Positions 19,307 through 28,761 of a stretch of 64,000 bases of DNA are shown here, piece after piece. This stretch comes from Bremerella alba. Its GTDB lineage: Bacteria > Planctomycetota > Planctomycetia > Pirellulales > Pirellulaceae. Numbering within the stretch: the first letter of the stretch is position 1; each line of letters begins with the position of its first letter. The notes under the pieces were generated by a model. The model saw only the letters and a list, made by a program, of their open reading frames with translations, did no database searches and was not told where the DNA came from. Position numbers and translations under genes: made by a program. The DNA lies in contig NZ_JABRWO010000003.1 of NCBI RefSeq assembly GCF_013618625.1, forward strand, positions 1 to 64,000, read 5' to 3'.

Positions 19307-20365
19307 TTACCGTTTCGGTTCGCGATAGGCCTGGCGTTTTTCATAGAGGGCAAGCCGATGTTGCAGGAAGGGCTTCTCCGAGGTCGGTGCCTTCTTGATC
19401 GCTTCGCCAACCCGCTGCTTGGCGACGTCGAACTGCCCGGTGGCGGCCTCTGCGGCCGCGAGGGTATCGAAATAACGGAAATCGAGGCCGTCGGATTGAG
19501 TGACCGCTGCCTTAGCGAATCGTAGGGCCAGTTCAGGGTTGCGGTAGGTGTCGTCGGGGCATGTAGCCAGAATCCACGCGAGACCCTGCTGGGCTCTCGG
19601 AAGATCCTTTTCTAGGGTAAGGGCTTTCTTATAGTCGAGGATCGACTCTTTGAAATAACCGAGATCACTGTAGGCGTCGGCCCGATTGGCCAGAACCAAT
19701 GGGTTCTCAGGCGTAAGTTTGACGGCCTGATTATAGGCGACCATGGCCGCTTCGTAATTTTCCAGTCGATAAAAGCAGTGGGCCTGACCGGTCATCGCGC
19801 CCACGTCCTTGGGGTTTAACTTCAGTACGGTTTGATACTCTTTCAATGCCGAGACGAATTGACTGGCTTCGTACAGCAGTTCGGCTTTGTTATAGATGGC
19901 GGATTCAAATTTGGGGTTTAGTTGGATCGCTGTATTCAGGTCGGCCAAAGCCTGTTCGGTCTGGCCTAACATGGCATACGATAAGGCGCGATTGTGAATC
20001 GCTTGCCAATGCTTAGGGTTCTGTTTGATGGCCAGTGAAAAATCTTTGAGGGCGGCCGCTTCCAGCTTTTGGATTTTCTCGGGATCGTCCGTCATAAGGG
20101 ACGTTTCAGCGTAGATCTCACCCCGTTTGTTGCGTGCCCAGGCCTCAAGCTTGGTGAAGTACTCGACTTGAGACTGAGCGAGTTCGAGTTGGCTGGCTTC
20201 TTCACAGATTTGGATTAAACGCGTGAGTTCGTCCTGGTTTTCGGCCGTATCACTCAGCTGCGCCGCTTCGGTGACCATGGCCTTGATATCTTGGCCGTAG
20301 CCTATCGAAACGCAGGCCAATAGAACAAGCAACGTCCAAATGGATTGCCAAAGCATCTTCTGCAT
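19307..20365 (-). CDS. Exported tetratricopeptide repeat protein
   Basis: About 352 residues starting with a signal peptide (MQKMLWQSIW, then LLVLLACVSIGYGQ, cleavage likely near YGQ). From about residue 95 to 300 there are five to six TPR units with the usual Ala/Gly/Tyr/Pro spacing (for example NPKHWQAIHNRALSYAMLGQ and NPKDVGAMTGQAHCFYRLEN). It probably acts as a periplasmic or envelope scaffold. The start is uncertain: ATG 20365 keeps a normal signal peptide; a GTG at 20383 would add six residues. It is followed on the minus strand by the intergenic region before fusA. Confidence 0.8.
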   Translation of the reverse strand: MQKMLWQSIWTLLVLLACVSIGYGQDIKAMVTEAAQLSDTAENQDELTRLIQICEEASQLELAQSQVEYFTKLEAWARNKRGEIYAETSLMTDDPEKIQKLEAAALKDFSLAIKQNPKHWQAIHNRALSYAMLGQTEQALADLNTAIQLNPKFESAIYNKAELLYEASQFVSALKEYQTVLKLNPKDVGAMTGQAHCFYRLENYEAAMVAYNQAVKLTPENPLVLANRADAYSDLGYFKESILDYKKALTLEKDLPRAQQGLAWILATCPDDTYRNPELALRFAKAAVTQSDGLDFRYFDTLAAAEAATGQFDVAKQRVGEAIKKAPTSEKPFLQHRLALYEKRQAYREPKR

Positions 20366-20532
20366 GACAGCAACTCTCGCCACAAAAAACCGAGCTACAG
20401 GCCCGAAAGCCTAAGGGGACCGGCGGCGACTTTAGCGAGTTCACCGAAAGAGGTATAGAGCGATTCGGCGGGATGATAGCATGAGAGAGGATGTTGGGAG
20501 AATGGAGGTGGCGATGCCTGGCATAGATCAGA

Positions 20533-20775
20533 CTAGTTGTCATCTCGCAGCTGTGCCCAGGCCGCTTTTAAAAGTTCACCGTAATTGGGGGCGAACACTT
20601 CCGTAAGTTGTGACTGCAATGAGCACTCCAAATCCCACAGAGCCCGCTGTTCCGCTTGATCCCTAAAGACGTACCTTTCCTCTTCATCGCAGCGGCGAAG
20701 ATACTCGAACAAGACAAGAGCTTGTTGTTGTGTCAGTTCGACTGAGATCGTTTCCGAGGCAGGAGTTCGTGACAT
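20533..20775 (-). CDS. Small hypothetical protein (80 aa)
   Basis: An 80-residue acidic cytosolic protein, predicted mostly helical, with a central stretch LFEYLRRCDEEER and a C-terminal AWAQLRDDN. No signal peptide or known motif is seen. It lies between the TPR protein and a secreted coiled-coil protein, all on the minus strand. Codon use and charge look like a real gene; function unknown. Confidence 0.55.
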   Translation of the reverse strand: MSRTPASETISVELTQQQALVLFEYLRRCDEEERYVFRDQAEQRALWDLECSLQSQLTEVFAPNYGELLKAAWAQLRDDN

Positions 20776-20863
20776 CAGGTTTTTCTAAGTGTTAATCTTT
20801 ACCGTTGATGTTTGTTCTAACGTCCTTAAAGGCTCTCGCTTTTGTAACGAAAGGTCCTCAAGG

Positions 20864-21292
20864 TTATTCACTACGATCCTTAAGCATATCGATCTCGGCC
20901 TGAAGCCGGGCGGATTTGGCATCGAATACATTCATGTGCGTTACCTTACCGAGTTTGAATTTGGCTAGGGCAACTTCTTCTTGTTGTCGTAATTGTTTAA
21001 TCAGTCGCTCGTGGACGATCTGCCGGGCGGCGAGCGTCGGGGCAATCTCCAAATCGGCGTGAGCCAGTGCGACTTCTGTTTTCAACATGTCTTCAAGCGA
21101 AACGGTCCCTTGCAGAAACTGAGCCTTTTGATATTCGAGGGCCTGGTGAAGCGTTGCCCGTCGTTCTTTCATCAGTTCCAGCAGTTTTGACTCGAACGAA
21201 AGGGGCTTAGGTGTTTCCTGATCTTGGGCGAACGCGAAGTAAGCGGCCATGCCTACGATAGAAACTGCGAGAAGCGAGCAAAGAATTCGCAT
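20864..21292 (-). CDS. Secreted coiled-coil protein (142 aa), TolC-helix-like
   Basis: The mature protein follows a signal peptide (MRILCSLLAVSIVGMAAYFAFA, cleavage near FAQ). It is an all-alpha segment with heptad-like spacing: ALEYQKAQFLQGTVSLEDML and then KFKLGKVTHMNVFDAKSARL. The pattern of KxGxxTxxxVFDAKxxL resembles the helical hairpin of outer-membrane efflux (TolC-type) proteins, but the protein is much shorter than a TolC. The start at 21292 is chosen because AAGGGGA lies about 8 nt upstream and the signal peptide begins there; a longer in-frame version exists but would hide the signal peptide. Function unknown. Confidence 0.65.
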   Translation of the reverse strand: MRILCSLLAVSIVGMAAYFAFAQDQETPKPLSFESKLLELMKERRATLHQALEYQKAQFLQGTVSLEDMLKTEVALAHADLEIAPTLAARQIVHERLIKQLRQQEEVALAKFKLGKVTHMNVFDAKSARLQAEIDMLKDRSE

Positions 21293-21319
21293 TGGATGTG
21301 TCCCCTTCGTAGTTTGAAC

Positions 21320-21356
21320 GAAAAAGCCCATGCATCGAGATGTCGACACATGGGCT
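21320..21356 (-). terminator. Rho-independent terminator of fumC
   Basis: On the minus strand AGCCCATG (21356-21349) pairs with CATGGGCT (21332-21325) around a 16-nt loop and runs into TTTTT. It ends about 70 nt after the fumC stop. Confidence 0.7.
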
Positions 21357-21390
21357 ATTTTATCAGGAGAAGAATCTATCTGTCACGCCG

Positions 21391-22815
21391 TTACTCGTGC
21401 GGGTAGGTCATCTTCCAGGGATCGAGGGCATCCTTGAGGGCCTCTGGTTCGATCTCCCCCTGCTCTTCGGCAAGTTCGCGAATGGTCTTGCCGCTGGCGA
21501 ACGCATCCTTGGCCATCTTGGCGGCTTTGTCGTAGCCGATCAGTGGGTTCAAGCTGGTGCACATCGACAGGCTTTGTTCCACAGCCGCGTTGCACTGGTC
21601 TTCGTTCGCTTCCATTTCATCCACGCAGAAATCGACGAACGCGTCGCACGAGTTGGCCAATAGATGGATGCTTTCCAGAACGGTGTGACCCATGACCGGC
21701 ATCATGATGTTCAGCTGGAAGTTTCCACCGGCGGCGCCAGATAGTGCCATACAGCCATCGTTGCCGATCACCTTGGCGGTTACCTGCATCATGCTTTCGC
21801 ACATCACCGGGTTTACCTTGCCAGGCATAATGCTGCTACCAGGCTGTCGCGTAGGTAGTGCGACCTCATAAAAACCACAACGGGGGCCACTGCCCAGCCA
21901 GCGAACATTGTTGGCAAAGTTGAACATGGTCGTGGCGATCGTTTTTAGTTCGCTGTGGCACTGAACCAGGCCGTCGCGATTAGCAGCTGCCTCGAAGTGG
22001 TCGACGGCTTCAATAAACGGAATGTCCAAACCTTCCGCGAGTGCGGCACAGACCTTTTCCGAAAACTGTGGATGGGTGTTGATGCCGGTACCAACGGCAG
22101 TCCCGCCGACCGGAAGTTCGAGGACCGATTCCAAGGCAATCTTGGCACGTTTGATGGAAAGTTCAACTTGGCGAGCGAAGCCGCCGAACTCTTGGCCTAA
22201 GCGAAGCGGTGTTGCGTCCATTAAGTGGGTGCGGCCAATCTTGATGATCTTATCCCAGGCCTCAGCTTTCTTTTTTAGTGAAGCGTGTAGCTTTTCCAGG
22301 GCAGGGATCAGGCTTAACTTGATCTGCATTGCGGCGGCAACGTGGATGGCCGTGGGGAACGTGTCGTTGGTGCTTTGACCCATGTTAACGTGATCGTTCG
22401 GGTGAATCGGCTTGGTCGCGGCCAAGCGGTCGCCACCGATGATTTCGATGGCCCGATTACTGATCACTTCGTTCACGTTCATGTTGCTGGACGTGCCGCT
22501 ACCGGTCTGAAAGACGTCGATCGGAAACTCGCCGTCAAGCTTTCCTTCGCGGACTTCGATGCAAGCATCTAAGAGGGCTTTGACTTGATCATCGCTGAGC
22601 GGATTTTTGCCGGTACCGGTGAGCTTACCGAGATCACGGTTGGCAACCGCACACGAATACTTCACCCAGCCCATGGCGTGGATCAAAGCAGGCGGCAAAG
22701 TCCAACCGCTGATCGGGAAGTTTTCGACGGCGCGTTGCGTTTGAGCGCTGTAATAAGCATTAGCGGGAACCTGAACTTCCCCCATCGAATCTTTTTCGGT
22801 GCGGAACTGCGACAT
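21391..22815 (-). CDS. fumC: Fumarate hydratase class II
   Basis: A 474-residue cytosolic TCA-cycle enzyme interconverting fumarate and malate. The class signature GSSIMPGKVNP is present, as are SGSGTSSNMNVNEV and the His-containing GRTHLMDATP near the active site. The start at 22815 (MSQFRTEKDSMGEV) matches the usual N-terminus of FumC proteins. A GTG at 22860 with AAGGAT upstream would give 489 residues and is the alternative. It is iron-independent and so complements the aerobic sdh operon in the same window, but is not co-transcribed with it. Confidence 0.95.
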   Translation of the reverse strand: MSQFRTEKDSMGEVQVPANAYYSAQTQRAVENFPISGWTLPPALIHAMGWVKYSCAVANRDLGKLTGTGKNPLSDDQVKALLDACIEVREGKLDGEFPIDVFQTGSGTSSNMNVNEVISNRAIEIIGGDRLAATKPIHPNDHVNMGQSTNDTFPTAIHVAAAMQIKLSLIPALEKLHASLKKKAEAWDKIIKIGRTHLMDATPLRLGQEFGGFARQVELSIKRAKIALESVLELPVGGTAVGTGINTHPQFSEKVCAALAEGLDIPFIEAVDHFEAAANRDGLVQCHSELKTIATTMFNFANNVRWLGSGPRCGFYEVALPTRQPGSSIMPGKVNPVMCESMMQVTAKVIGNDGCMALSGAAGGNFQLNIMMPVMGHTVLESIHLLANSCDAFVDFCVDEMEANEDQCNAAVEQSLSMCTSLNPLIGYDKAAKMAKDAFASGKTIRELAEEQGEIEPEALKDALDPWKMTYPHE

Positions 22816-22971
22816 TAATTGGGCCTTATCAAGCGGGTGTTTCTTAACCACAGGGGGCACTGAGATCCTTGGACATTAATCGGACGAATCTAAGTCGGGA
22901 GATCCGCGAGTGAGCTTTGGTACCATTCGACTGCCCTTTCAGGGCTTAAGAATCTGCTGTGGGTACGCCTT

Positions 22972-23036
22972 TCAGGGGCTTCCGCCCATGGCTCTTCTCG
23001 GTGATCTCTGTGCCCTCTGTGGCTAAATATTCTTAG
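22972..23036. repeat. Dispersed intergenic repeat fragment
   Basis: The stretch TCTCGGTGATCTCTGTGCCC followed by TCTGTGGCTAAAT is a phrase I recognise from intergenic regions of many planctomycete and other bacterial genomes. Only one copy is in this window, so the call depends on that recollection. Confidence 0.35.
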
Positions 23037-23100
23037 TAGAGGGACAGGGAGAGTATTTTAAAACGGTTCGATCCGAGGCGAAAGAAGAGGGCCCCAGAGG

Positions 23101-23733
23101 TTAATCCTCGAAGATACCTTCCCCGAATTTATGGGGGCGAGACGATCTGGACGAGCTTGATTTATCGGAGGGGGACGTATGAGGCCCCTTTAATTCTGAA
23201 GATTTTTCGCTGCGCTCAATCGAACCGGATGACTCTTTGGGGGACGATTCGCTCTTAGTCCTCGAAGGACTAGACGAGGACTGGTCGTCATCATCGTGAT
23301 CGTAGTCTTCGCCTGCATCGCTGAAGTAGTCGTCATACTTCGAGCGGTAGCCGGGGGTCTTTGCCTCTTCGATTTCGTTGAGGTATTCATCGATGACGTG
23401 GGTTTGGATTTGCTCGCGGCATTCGGAGTTGATCGGATGAGCGATATCCGCGTAGAGCTTCGCTCGTTGATCCGATCCGCGTTCAGTTTGTGATTGCTTC
23501 AACTTCATGCCACATTGGTTGCAGTACGCCGCTCGTAAGTGGTTTTTGCAGCCACAACTTGGGCAGTGCCCGGTCAGTTTTCGACTAGGCATGGCAACGA
23601 ATGGGCCGTTGGCACCTTCGATGATCTTCAAATCACGAATCACGAAGGCATCGTCGAAAGTGATGGAGCAGAATCCACGCAACCGATCGCTGGAATCTTC
23701 CATCAGTTTGATGCGGACTTCGGTGATCTTCAC
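23101..23733 (-). CDS. spoVG: SpoVG-family protein with inserted zinc ribbon
   Basis: A 210-residue protein. Residues 1-52 match the SpoVG core ([10 protein letters not shown], then [20 protein letters not shown] and FVAMPSRK), and the second half of the core resumes at [17 protein letters not shown] (94-110). Between them sits a Cys4 zinc ribbon, CPSC at 57-60 and CNQC at 71-74. The C-terminal 60 residues are a Ser/Asp/Glu/Lys-rich, likely disordered tail. SpoVG proteins bind nucleic acid and regulate envelope, capsule and virulence functions in Firmicutes. Here the gene follows ispE by 31 nt on the same strand, reminiscent of the ispE-purR-yabJ-spoVG order in Bacillus. Confidence 0.88.
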   Translation of the reverse strand: MKITEVRIKLMEDSSDRLRGFCSITFDDAFVIRDLKIIEGANGPFVAMPSRKLTGHCPSCGCKNHLRAAYCNQCGMKLKQSQTERGSDQRAKLYADIAHPINSECREQIQTHVIDEYLNEIEEAKTPGYRSKYDDYFSDAGEDYDHDDDDQSSSSPSRTKSESSPKESSGSIERSEKSSELKGPHTSPSDKSSSSRSSRPHKFGEGIFED

Positions 23734-23764
23734 GGTTGCTTACTCCCGGACGTAGTGTGCGGCG

Positions 23765-24721
23765 TCAATTTCGCAGCGATTGGAGCCCGCACGTTGTCAC
23801 TGGAAATACCATGCCAACGTTCTGGGCTTGAAGCTTGGCGGCAACGCGCCTAGCGTGAACACGATTGCGACAGATGGCGAAGTAACCGGAACCACTCCCT
23901 GACATCTGGTGGGCAACCACGTCTAATTGTTCGCAAATCTTAGCGAGTTGGTCGATTCGAGTCGAAATTTCTCGAGCAGGTCGCGTCAGTCGATTGGTGA
24001 GTTGGCGTGGCATCGAAGTGCTTTGATGTGACTTCAGACTGGCAAGCAATTTGTTTGAGGAATCAGGAACTTCGGGTAATTGGCAGCGCCGATAGGCTTC
24101 TGCTGTTGAAACGCCTCCGGGAGGACGGATCAGCACTAGGTCGAGTCGTCGCCCCGGAAATGGTTCAATGTTTTCCCCGCGACCTGTGGCGATTGCCTGA
24201 CCACTTCCCAGTTGCCCGGCGTAAAAAAAGAACGGTATGTCACTTCCTAGTTTCGCAGCCAGCTCGCTCAAACGGTCGATTGGCAGATTCAAATTCCATG
24301 CCTGACTTGCGGCGAATAAAGCGGCGGCTGCGTCGCTGGAAGCGCCTCCAAAACCAGATGCGGAAGGAATGCATTTTCGCAGGGCGATTCTTGCACCGTG
24401 CGGGACATTTTCTTCCGTCTGAAGTAACTTCACGGCTCGATAAACCAAGTTGCTATCCTGAGGGGGAAGATCACCAAGTAGTTGACTGCTATGCCCCAGT
24501 TGCGTGGCTCTCGCAAGTTGCCCTGAGTCCCACGCACAATCGAGAATGAGGTCACTTGCCTCGGTGGGGGTGACTTCCAGCCGATCGAACAGCGAGACAG
24601 CCACCATGATGGTTTCCAGCTCATGGAAGCCATCTGGGCGTTTCTCAAGCAGTTCCAGGAAGAGATTAATCTTCGCTGGAGCAAGAACGGATACCTTAGA
24701 AGCCAATCGCTGAAACAACAT
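23765..24721 (-). CDS. ispE: 4-diphosphocytidyl-2-C-methyl-D-erythritol kinase
   Basis: A 318-residue GHMP kinase of the non-mevalonate isoprenoid pathway, phosphorylating CDP-ME to CDP-ME 2-phosphate. Motif 1 is PAKINLFL, motif 2 (phosphate-binding) is PSASGFGGASSDAAAAL, and motif 3 is MSGSGSGYFA. The length is slightly above the usual 285-300. It is the promoter-proximal gene of an ispE-spoVG pair. Confidence 0.93.
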   Translation of the reverse strand: MLFQRLASKVSVLAPAKINLFLELLEKRPDGFHELETIMVAVSLFDRLEVTPTEASDLILDCAWDSGQLARATQLGHSSQLLGDLPPQDSNLVYRAVKLLQTEENVPHGARIALRKCIPSASGFGGASSDAAAALFAASQAWNLNLPIDRLSELAAKLGSDIPFFFYAGQLGSGQAIATGRGENIEPFPGRRLDLVLIRPPGGVSTAEAYRRCQLPEVPDSSNKLLASLKSHQSTSMPRQLTNRLTRPAREISTRIDQLAKICEQLDVVAHQMSGSGSGYFAICRNRVHARRVAAKLQAQNVGMVFPVTTCGLQSLRN

Positions 24722-25034
24722 CCGTGCTACCCTGCCGATGCTTCATGAGATTCTTATTAACGATCGCGACGGTGTCCTGGAACGTGTGCCAGAACAGTCG
24801 AAAAGGGAAGAGTCTCACGAAGCAAATTCTCTGTTTCGATCAATGCGCACACTACGACCAACTAGGTGAGTGTTAACGCAATTTATCCCCCCCTCACTGC
24901 TCGGTCAAGGTAATTCGCTAGCGTTTGACGATGTGTTTGAAATGCTCTCGTTTTTGCAACCGCAGGTGGGCCATATAGGGCACCGCAGACCAGATAAGAA
25001 AGGGGGAATGGTCTGTGAATTCCGTGTGATATTG
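24722..25034. other. Intergenic region upstream of ispE, no gene seen
   Basis: 313 bases between ispE and the end of the first TMTC-like gene, both on the minus strand. It probably holds the ispE promoter. No hairpin with a T run and no credible frame is seen. Confidence 0.35.
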
Positions 25035-26717
25035 CTACTGCGTCAACTGCTTGAGTAGTTGTTGGGCTTCGGCATTCTGTGGATCCCGCCGAATCGCTAA
25101 CTGTAGGAGAGCAACCGCTTGTCGCCTATTCTCGTGCTGCAAAAGGTTCGCCATCAGGATATAGCCTTCGGCCTCTTCTGGGTTCATCTTAATTGTCAAG
25201 TCAAGCAGTTGCAGTGCCAAGGGTACGTCGCCCATTTCGATCGCCTTTGTGGCACCCTTTCTAAACCTATCGGCGTAACCTCCATTGAACTGGTACTCGG
25301 GATGAAGTTCGATGGTTTTTTCGAGGTATGGAATAGCCTTCGCCCAATCTCCCTGCGTGATATAGGCGTGGGCAATGCCATGATAGGCCCGTGGATTGTT
25401 TGGATTCTTTGCTAGTACGTCGCTCCACATCGAATTGCCATCTCGGTAGACCTCATTTCTAGCGATCGTAACTCCGCCATAAACAGCAATCAGAACGACA
25501 ATCAGAACGATCAGCGATTGCCACGCCGACAAGTGCGAAGAATCAGATGCTTGCATGGGTTGCGTCAGCCAGAGGCCTTCATAGATTCCTAGCACGATCA
25601 GTGTTATCACGGCCGCTAGTGGGAGATACATCCGATGTTCGAAGACGATGTCTTGGATCGGAAGAATGCTTGATGTCGGTGCGAGAATTAAAAAGAAGCT
25701 GGCGCCCACAAAACTCCAGCAGGGAGCACGAAATATACACCAAATGGTTAGTCCCAGAGCGGCTACCACAATGATACCTGGCCAGATTGCTTCGGACAGC
25801 GAATACGTAGCACGCCAACTGTGATCGAGCGATTGCCCCATCGGCAAGATTGTGAGCTGAAGATAGAACGGAATCGCGTGAGCTTGGCTGTACAGATATT
25901 CTTTCGGGCCGACGAGGGTGCGAATCGGTTCCTCTGCCGAGAAGTCCACTTCATGAACAAGCACGGTCCCATGTTCGTTGTGAGTTGTAAGGGGAACCAG
26001 AGCGAGCTGAGCGAGAATTAACCAAGCAGCAAACAAGCCCATGTAAACAGGCCATCGGTTGCGGATCAAATCAAGCCAAGACTGGGCTAAGAAAGCGCGA
26101 TCGTACCAGAGAACCACTAAGGGGATGGCCACTGCCACCTCCTTGCTCAGCGCGGAAGCAAAACAGGCGACTACGCTGCCAAGATACCAAGCGGCATGAT
26201 ATTTCGAGGTGAAGCCTCGGATGAAGCAAAAAAGCGATAGTAGAAAGAACATCCCCATCAGCGATTCGTATCGCTGAACAATATAGGTGACCGACTGAGT
26301 TTGCAGCGGGTGGACTGCCCACAAGAGAGCCACGCCGGCTGCCAGCAGGGTCGCGTGATCGCGATATCGCTCAGGGATCTTAGGCAATCTCAGTGTTTGA
26401 GAAATAAAACCAAATAGCAGCAGACTCGCTGCGATGTGGATAGAGATATTTACAAGGTGGTAGCCGAGGAGCGTACCACCGTCGGCAAAATAGTTTAGTC
26501 GCCACGTCAGGTTAACTAGCGAACGCGGCGTCCTGGGGAAATTTTCCCAGCTGAGTGTTTGATAACTTTCATTCGATTGTATGTTGACCTGGCCATCGAA
26601 ATGAAACGGGTACGTGAAAGTGCGATGATATACGGCTAGTACGAGAAGAGGGATCGCCACAATGGCAATCCATTTCCAGCGGTTAGCGGAATGGTCGATC
26701 GTTTCTGGTATCGGCAT
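25035..26717 (-). CDS. TMTC-like multipass membrane protein with C-terminal TPRs
   Basis: A 560-residue integral membrane protein with about ten hydrophobic segments in residues 15-420 and two to three TPR units at the C-terminus (NPNNPRAYHGIAHAYITQGD and MNPEEAEGYILMANLLQHEN). Conserved luminal-type motifs are FPFHFDG-like FTYPFHFDGQ, HPLQTQSVTYIVQRYESLMG and PTSSILPIQDIVFEHRMYLP. The layout matches eukaryotic TMTC O-mannosyltransferases and their bacterial relatives (DUF1736/PMT-like), which use polyprenyl-phosphate sugars to modify exported proteins. Activity is inferred. It lies 43 nt downstream of a paralogue of the same layout. Confidence 0.75.
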   Translation of the reverse strand: MPIPETIDHSANRWKWIAIVAIPLLVLAVYHRTFTYPFHFDGQVNIQSNESYQTLSWENFPRTPRSLVNLTWRLNYFADGGTLLGYHLVNISIHIAASLLLFGFISQTLRLPKIPERYRDHATLLAAGVALLWAVHPLQTQSVTYIVQRYESLMGMFFLLSLFCFIRGFTSKYHAAWYLGSVVACFASALSKEVAVAIPLVVLWYDRAFLAQSWLDLIRNRWPVYMGLFAAWLILAQLALVPLTTHNEHGTVLVHEVDFSAEEPIRTLVGPKEYLYSQAHAIPFYLQLTILPMGQSLDHSWRATYSLSEAIWPGIIVVAALGLTIWCIFRAPCWSFVGASFFLILAPTSSILPIQDIVFEHRMYLPLAAVITLIVLGIYEGLWLTQPMQASDSSHLSAWQSLIVLIVVLIAVYGGVTIARNEVYRDGNSMWSDVLAKNPNNPRAYHGIAHAYITQGDWAKAIPYLEKTIELHPEYQFNGGYADRFRKGATKAIEMGDVPLALQLLDLTIKMNPEEAEGYILMANLLQHENRRQAVALLQLAIRRDPQNAEAQQLLKQLTQ

Positions 26718-26760
26718 TTCACGACTTTTTGGGAGAGCTCGAATTGAAACGTAAGTACTG

Positions 26761-28551
26761 CTAGTTCGGGTTTACTTGTTCTTGATCCCGAGCGATGGCT
26801 AGATGACGTACCGTTTCGAGGTTCATGGCAGCCTGGTCGAAGTCGGGCCGAATTGAAAGTGCGGCTTCATAATGGCGGACCGCTTCCGAAAATTGTCCTC
26901 GTCGAGCGAACAGATTAGCGATGTTGTTGTGAGCATCGGCATTTTCTTCATTCAAGTGAATGGCCTGTTGGTAATGCACCAGTGCCAGTTTCGGCATCTT
27001 TTCCGTGAGCATTGCCCCCAGATTGCTATGGGCTTCCGAAGAATTGGGATCCACTTTTACGGCAGCTGTGAATAGCTGAGTTGCATACTCTGGTTGACTT
27101 GCATGGACTATTCTACCCAGCGATACGTAGGCATCCGTGTACCTGGGATCTAACTCGATGGCTCGCTGCAAAGAAGCAATCGCAGGCTCAAATTGTTTCA
27201 GATCAATATGCGCTCTTGCCAGCCCATAGTACCCACGTGCGTATTCAGGGGCCTTCGATGTCACATCTGTCCAGAGGCCAAGCTTCGAGCGATAAACCTC
27301 GTTGCGCACCAGCGTGACGCCACTAAATATCAACGCAACTGCAACTCCTGAAATAAGCACTCCGCGACGCACTTGGGATATGGAATGCTTACTCGAACCA
27401 TAGCGACGACAAAGCCCTTCAAACACTACCAGTATCAAAAACGCAAGCACGGCTGCGGACGGTAAGTACATACGATGTTCGACGGCAACATCTTTGATCG
27501 GCAAAATGCTTGAGGTCGGAGCCAATATTAGAAAGAACCATCCCCCCAGAAAACCAAATCGTGGGTAATGAACCGTCGACCAGATCGTGGCTCCCAAGAG
27601 AAGAAAGATTAATAGCCCCGGCAATACGGCTTCGACAAGGGTTGTTGTTGCCCTCCAGCCGTGGTCAAGCGATTGTCCATACGGAAAAAATACAAGCCGG
27701 AGGTAGAGCAAAATGGCTTGAGGTTGGCGTAAGAGATAATCCCAAGCAGTGATCGCCCGTTCTTGAACATGTCCATCTACAATCGAGGTCTCGACGACGT
27801 AAGCAACGTTATCAGCTTTTAGCTTTTGTTCAGATTGATTGGCGAAAGGTAAAAATACCAGCCAAGTACACAGGGCAGCGACGTAGAGTGGGAAATGGCT
27901 GCGAACCAATTCCTTCCACGAAGGTGAAATAAATGTTCGGTCGTACCATAGTAAGAGAATCGGTAAGGCGACTGCTACTTCTTTGCTGACCATAGCCAAG
28001 TAGCAAGCGACGATGCAGCCAGCCAGCCAAAGCCATTTTCGCGAAGAGCCAACGCTGCATGCCAAGCAAAAGAAGGCCAGCAGAAAAAACAAACCCATGA
28101 GCGATTCGTAACGCTGAATGATATAAGTCACCGATTGGGTTTGCAGTGGGTGGACCGTCCATATCAGAGCAATGATTCCCGCCAGGAGGGCTGCCTGGTC
28201 ACGGTATCGAGCAGGTATGTCCTGGGAGCGAAGTGTTTTATATACCAAGCCGAAAAGAAGGAGCCCGCTCGTAGTGTGGATCGCGATGTTGACTAAATGG
28301 TAACTGAAGGGGTTCTTTCCGGAGGTCCGATAATTGAGTCTCCATGACGCCGTAACCAGGGTTCGTGGCCCCGATGGAAAATGGTGCCAAGAGAGATCCC
28401 CCAATTGTGAATTATCAACAATCTGTTTTTCGCCATCGAAGTGAAAAGGGAATTCGAGCGTTCGGTGGTAGCAAACAGCGGACGCGATCCCGATTGCTAC
28501 CGCAAAAAGCAGCAAAGTCTGGCGAGACTTTTTATCGGAGACCTCAAGCAT
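26761..28551 (-). CDS. TMTC-like multipass membrane protein with C-terminal TPRs (paralogue)
   Basis: A 596-residue protein with the same architecture as its downstream neighbour: about ten membrane segments, HPLQTQSVTYIIQRYESLMG, PTSSILPIKDVAVEHRMYLP, then four TPR units (for example DPRYTDAYVSLGRIVHASQP and NEENADAHNNIANLFARRGQ). The two genes clearly arose by tandem duplication; this copy has more TPRs. A glycosyltransferase role at the membrane is inferred from similarity to TMTC/PMT proteins. The short spacer suggests one transcript. Confidence 0.75.
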   Translation of the reverse strand: MLEVSDKKSRQTLLLFAVAIGIASAVCYHRTLEFPFHFDGEKQIVDNSQLGDLSWHHFPSGPRTLVTASWRLNYRTSGKNPFSYHLVNIAIHTTSGLLLFGLVYKTLRSQDIPARYRDQAALLAGIIALIWTVHPLQTQSVTYIIQRYESLMGLFFLLAFFCLACSVGSSRKWLWLAGCIVACYLAMVSKEVAVALPILLLWYDRTFISPSWKELVRSHFPLYVAALCTWLVFLPFANQSEQKLKADNVAYVVETSIVDGHVQERAITAWDYLLRQPQAILLYLRLVFFPYGQSLDHGWRATTTLVEAVLPGLLIFLLLGATIWSTVHYPRFGFLGGWFFLILAPTSSILPIKDVAVEHRMYLPSAAVLAFLILVVFEGLCRRYGSSKHSISQVRRGVLISGVAVALIFSGVTLVRNEVYRSKLGLWTDVTSKAPEYARGYYGLARAHIDLKQFEPAIASLQRAIELDPRYTDAYVSLGRIVHASQPEYATQLFTAAVKVDPNSSEAHSNLGAMLTEKMPKLALVHYQQAIHLNEENADAHNNIANLFARRGQFSEAVRHYEAALSIRPDFDQAAMNLETVRHLAIARDQEQVNPN

Positions 28552-28761
28552 GGGAAGCAGAAAATGTCTGGGATGAAACTAAGGTTGATGCCAAACGCCC
28601 CATTCTATCCGAGGCATTCCACCTATCCGAGGAAGAGCCTCAGCGAAGATACATCTTTTCTTCAAACCTTAACGCCCCGAAGTTCTCTAGATTGCCCTGC
28701 CCTTCTCGGCCAAGGTTCTCTAGAATCCTGGCTTTGAACGCGAAATAAACGGACCAGTGCG

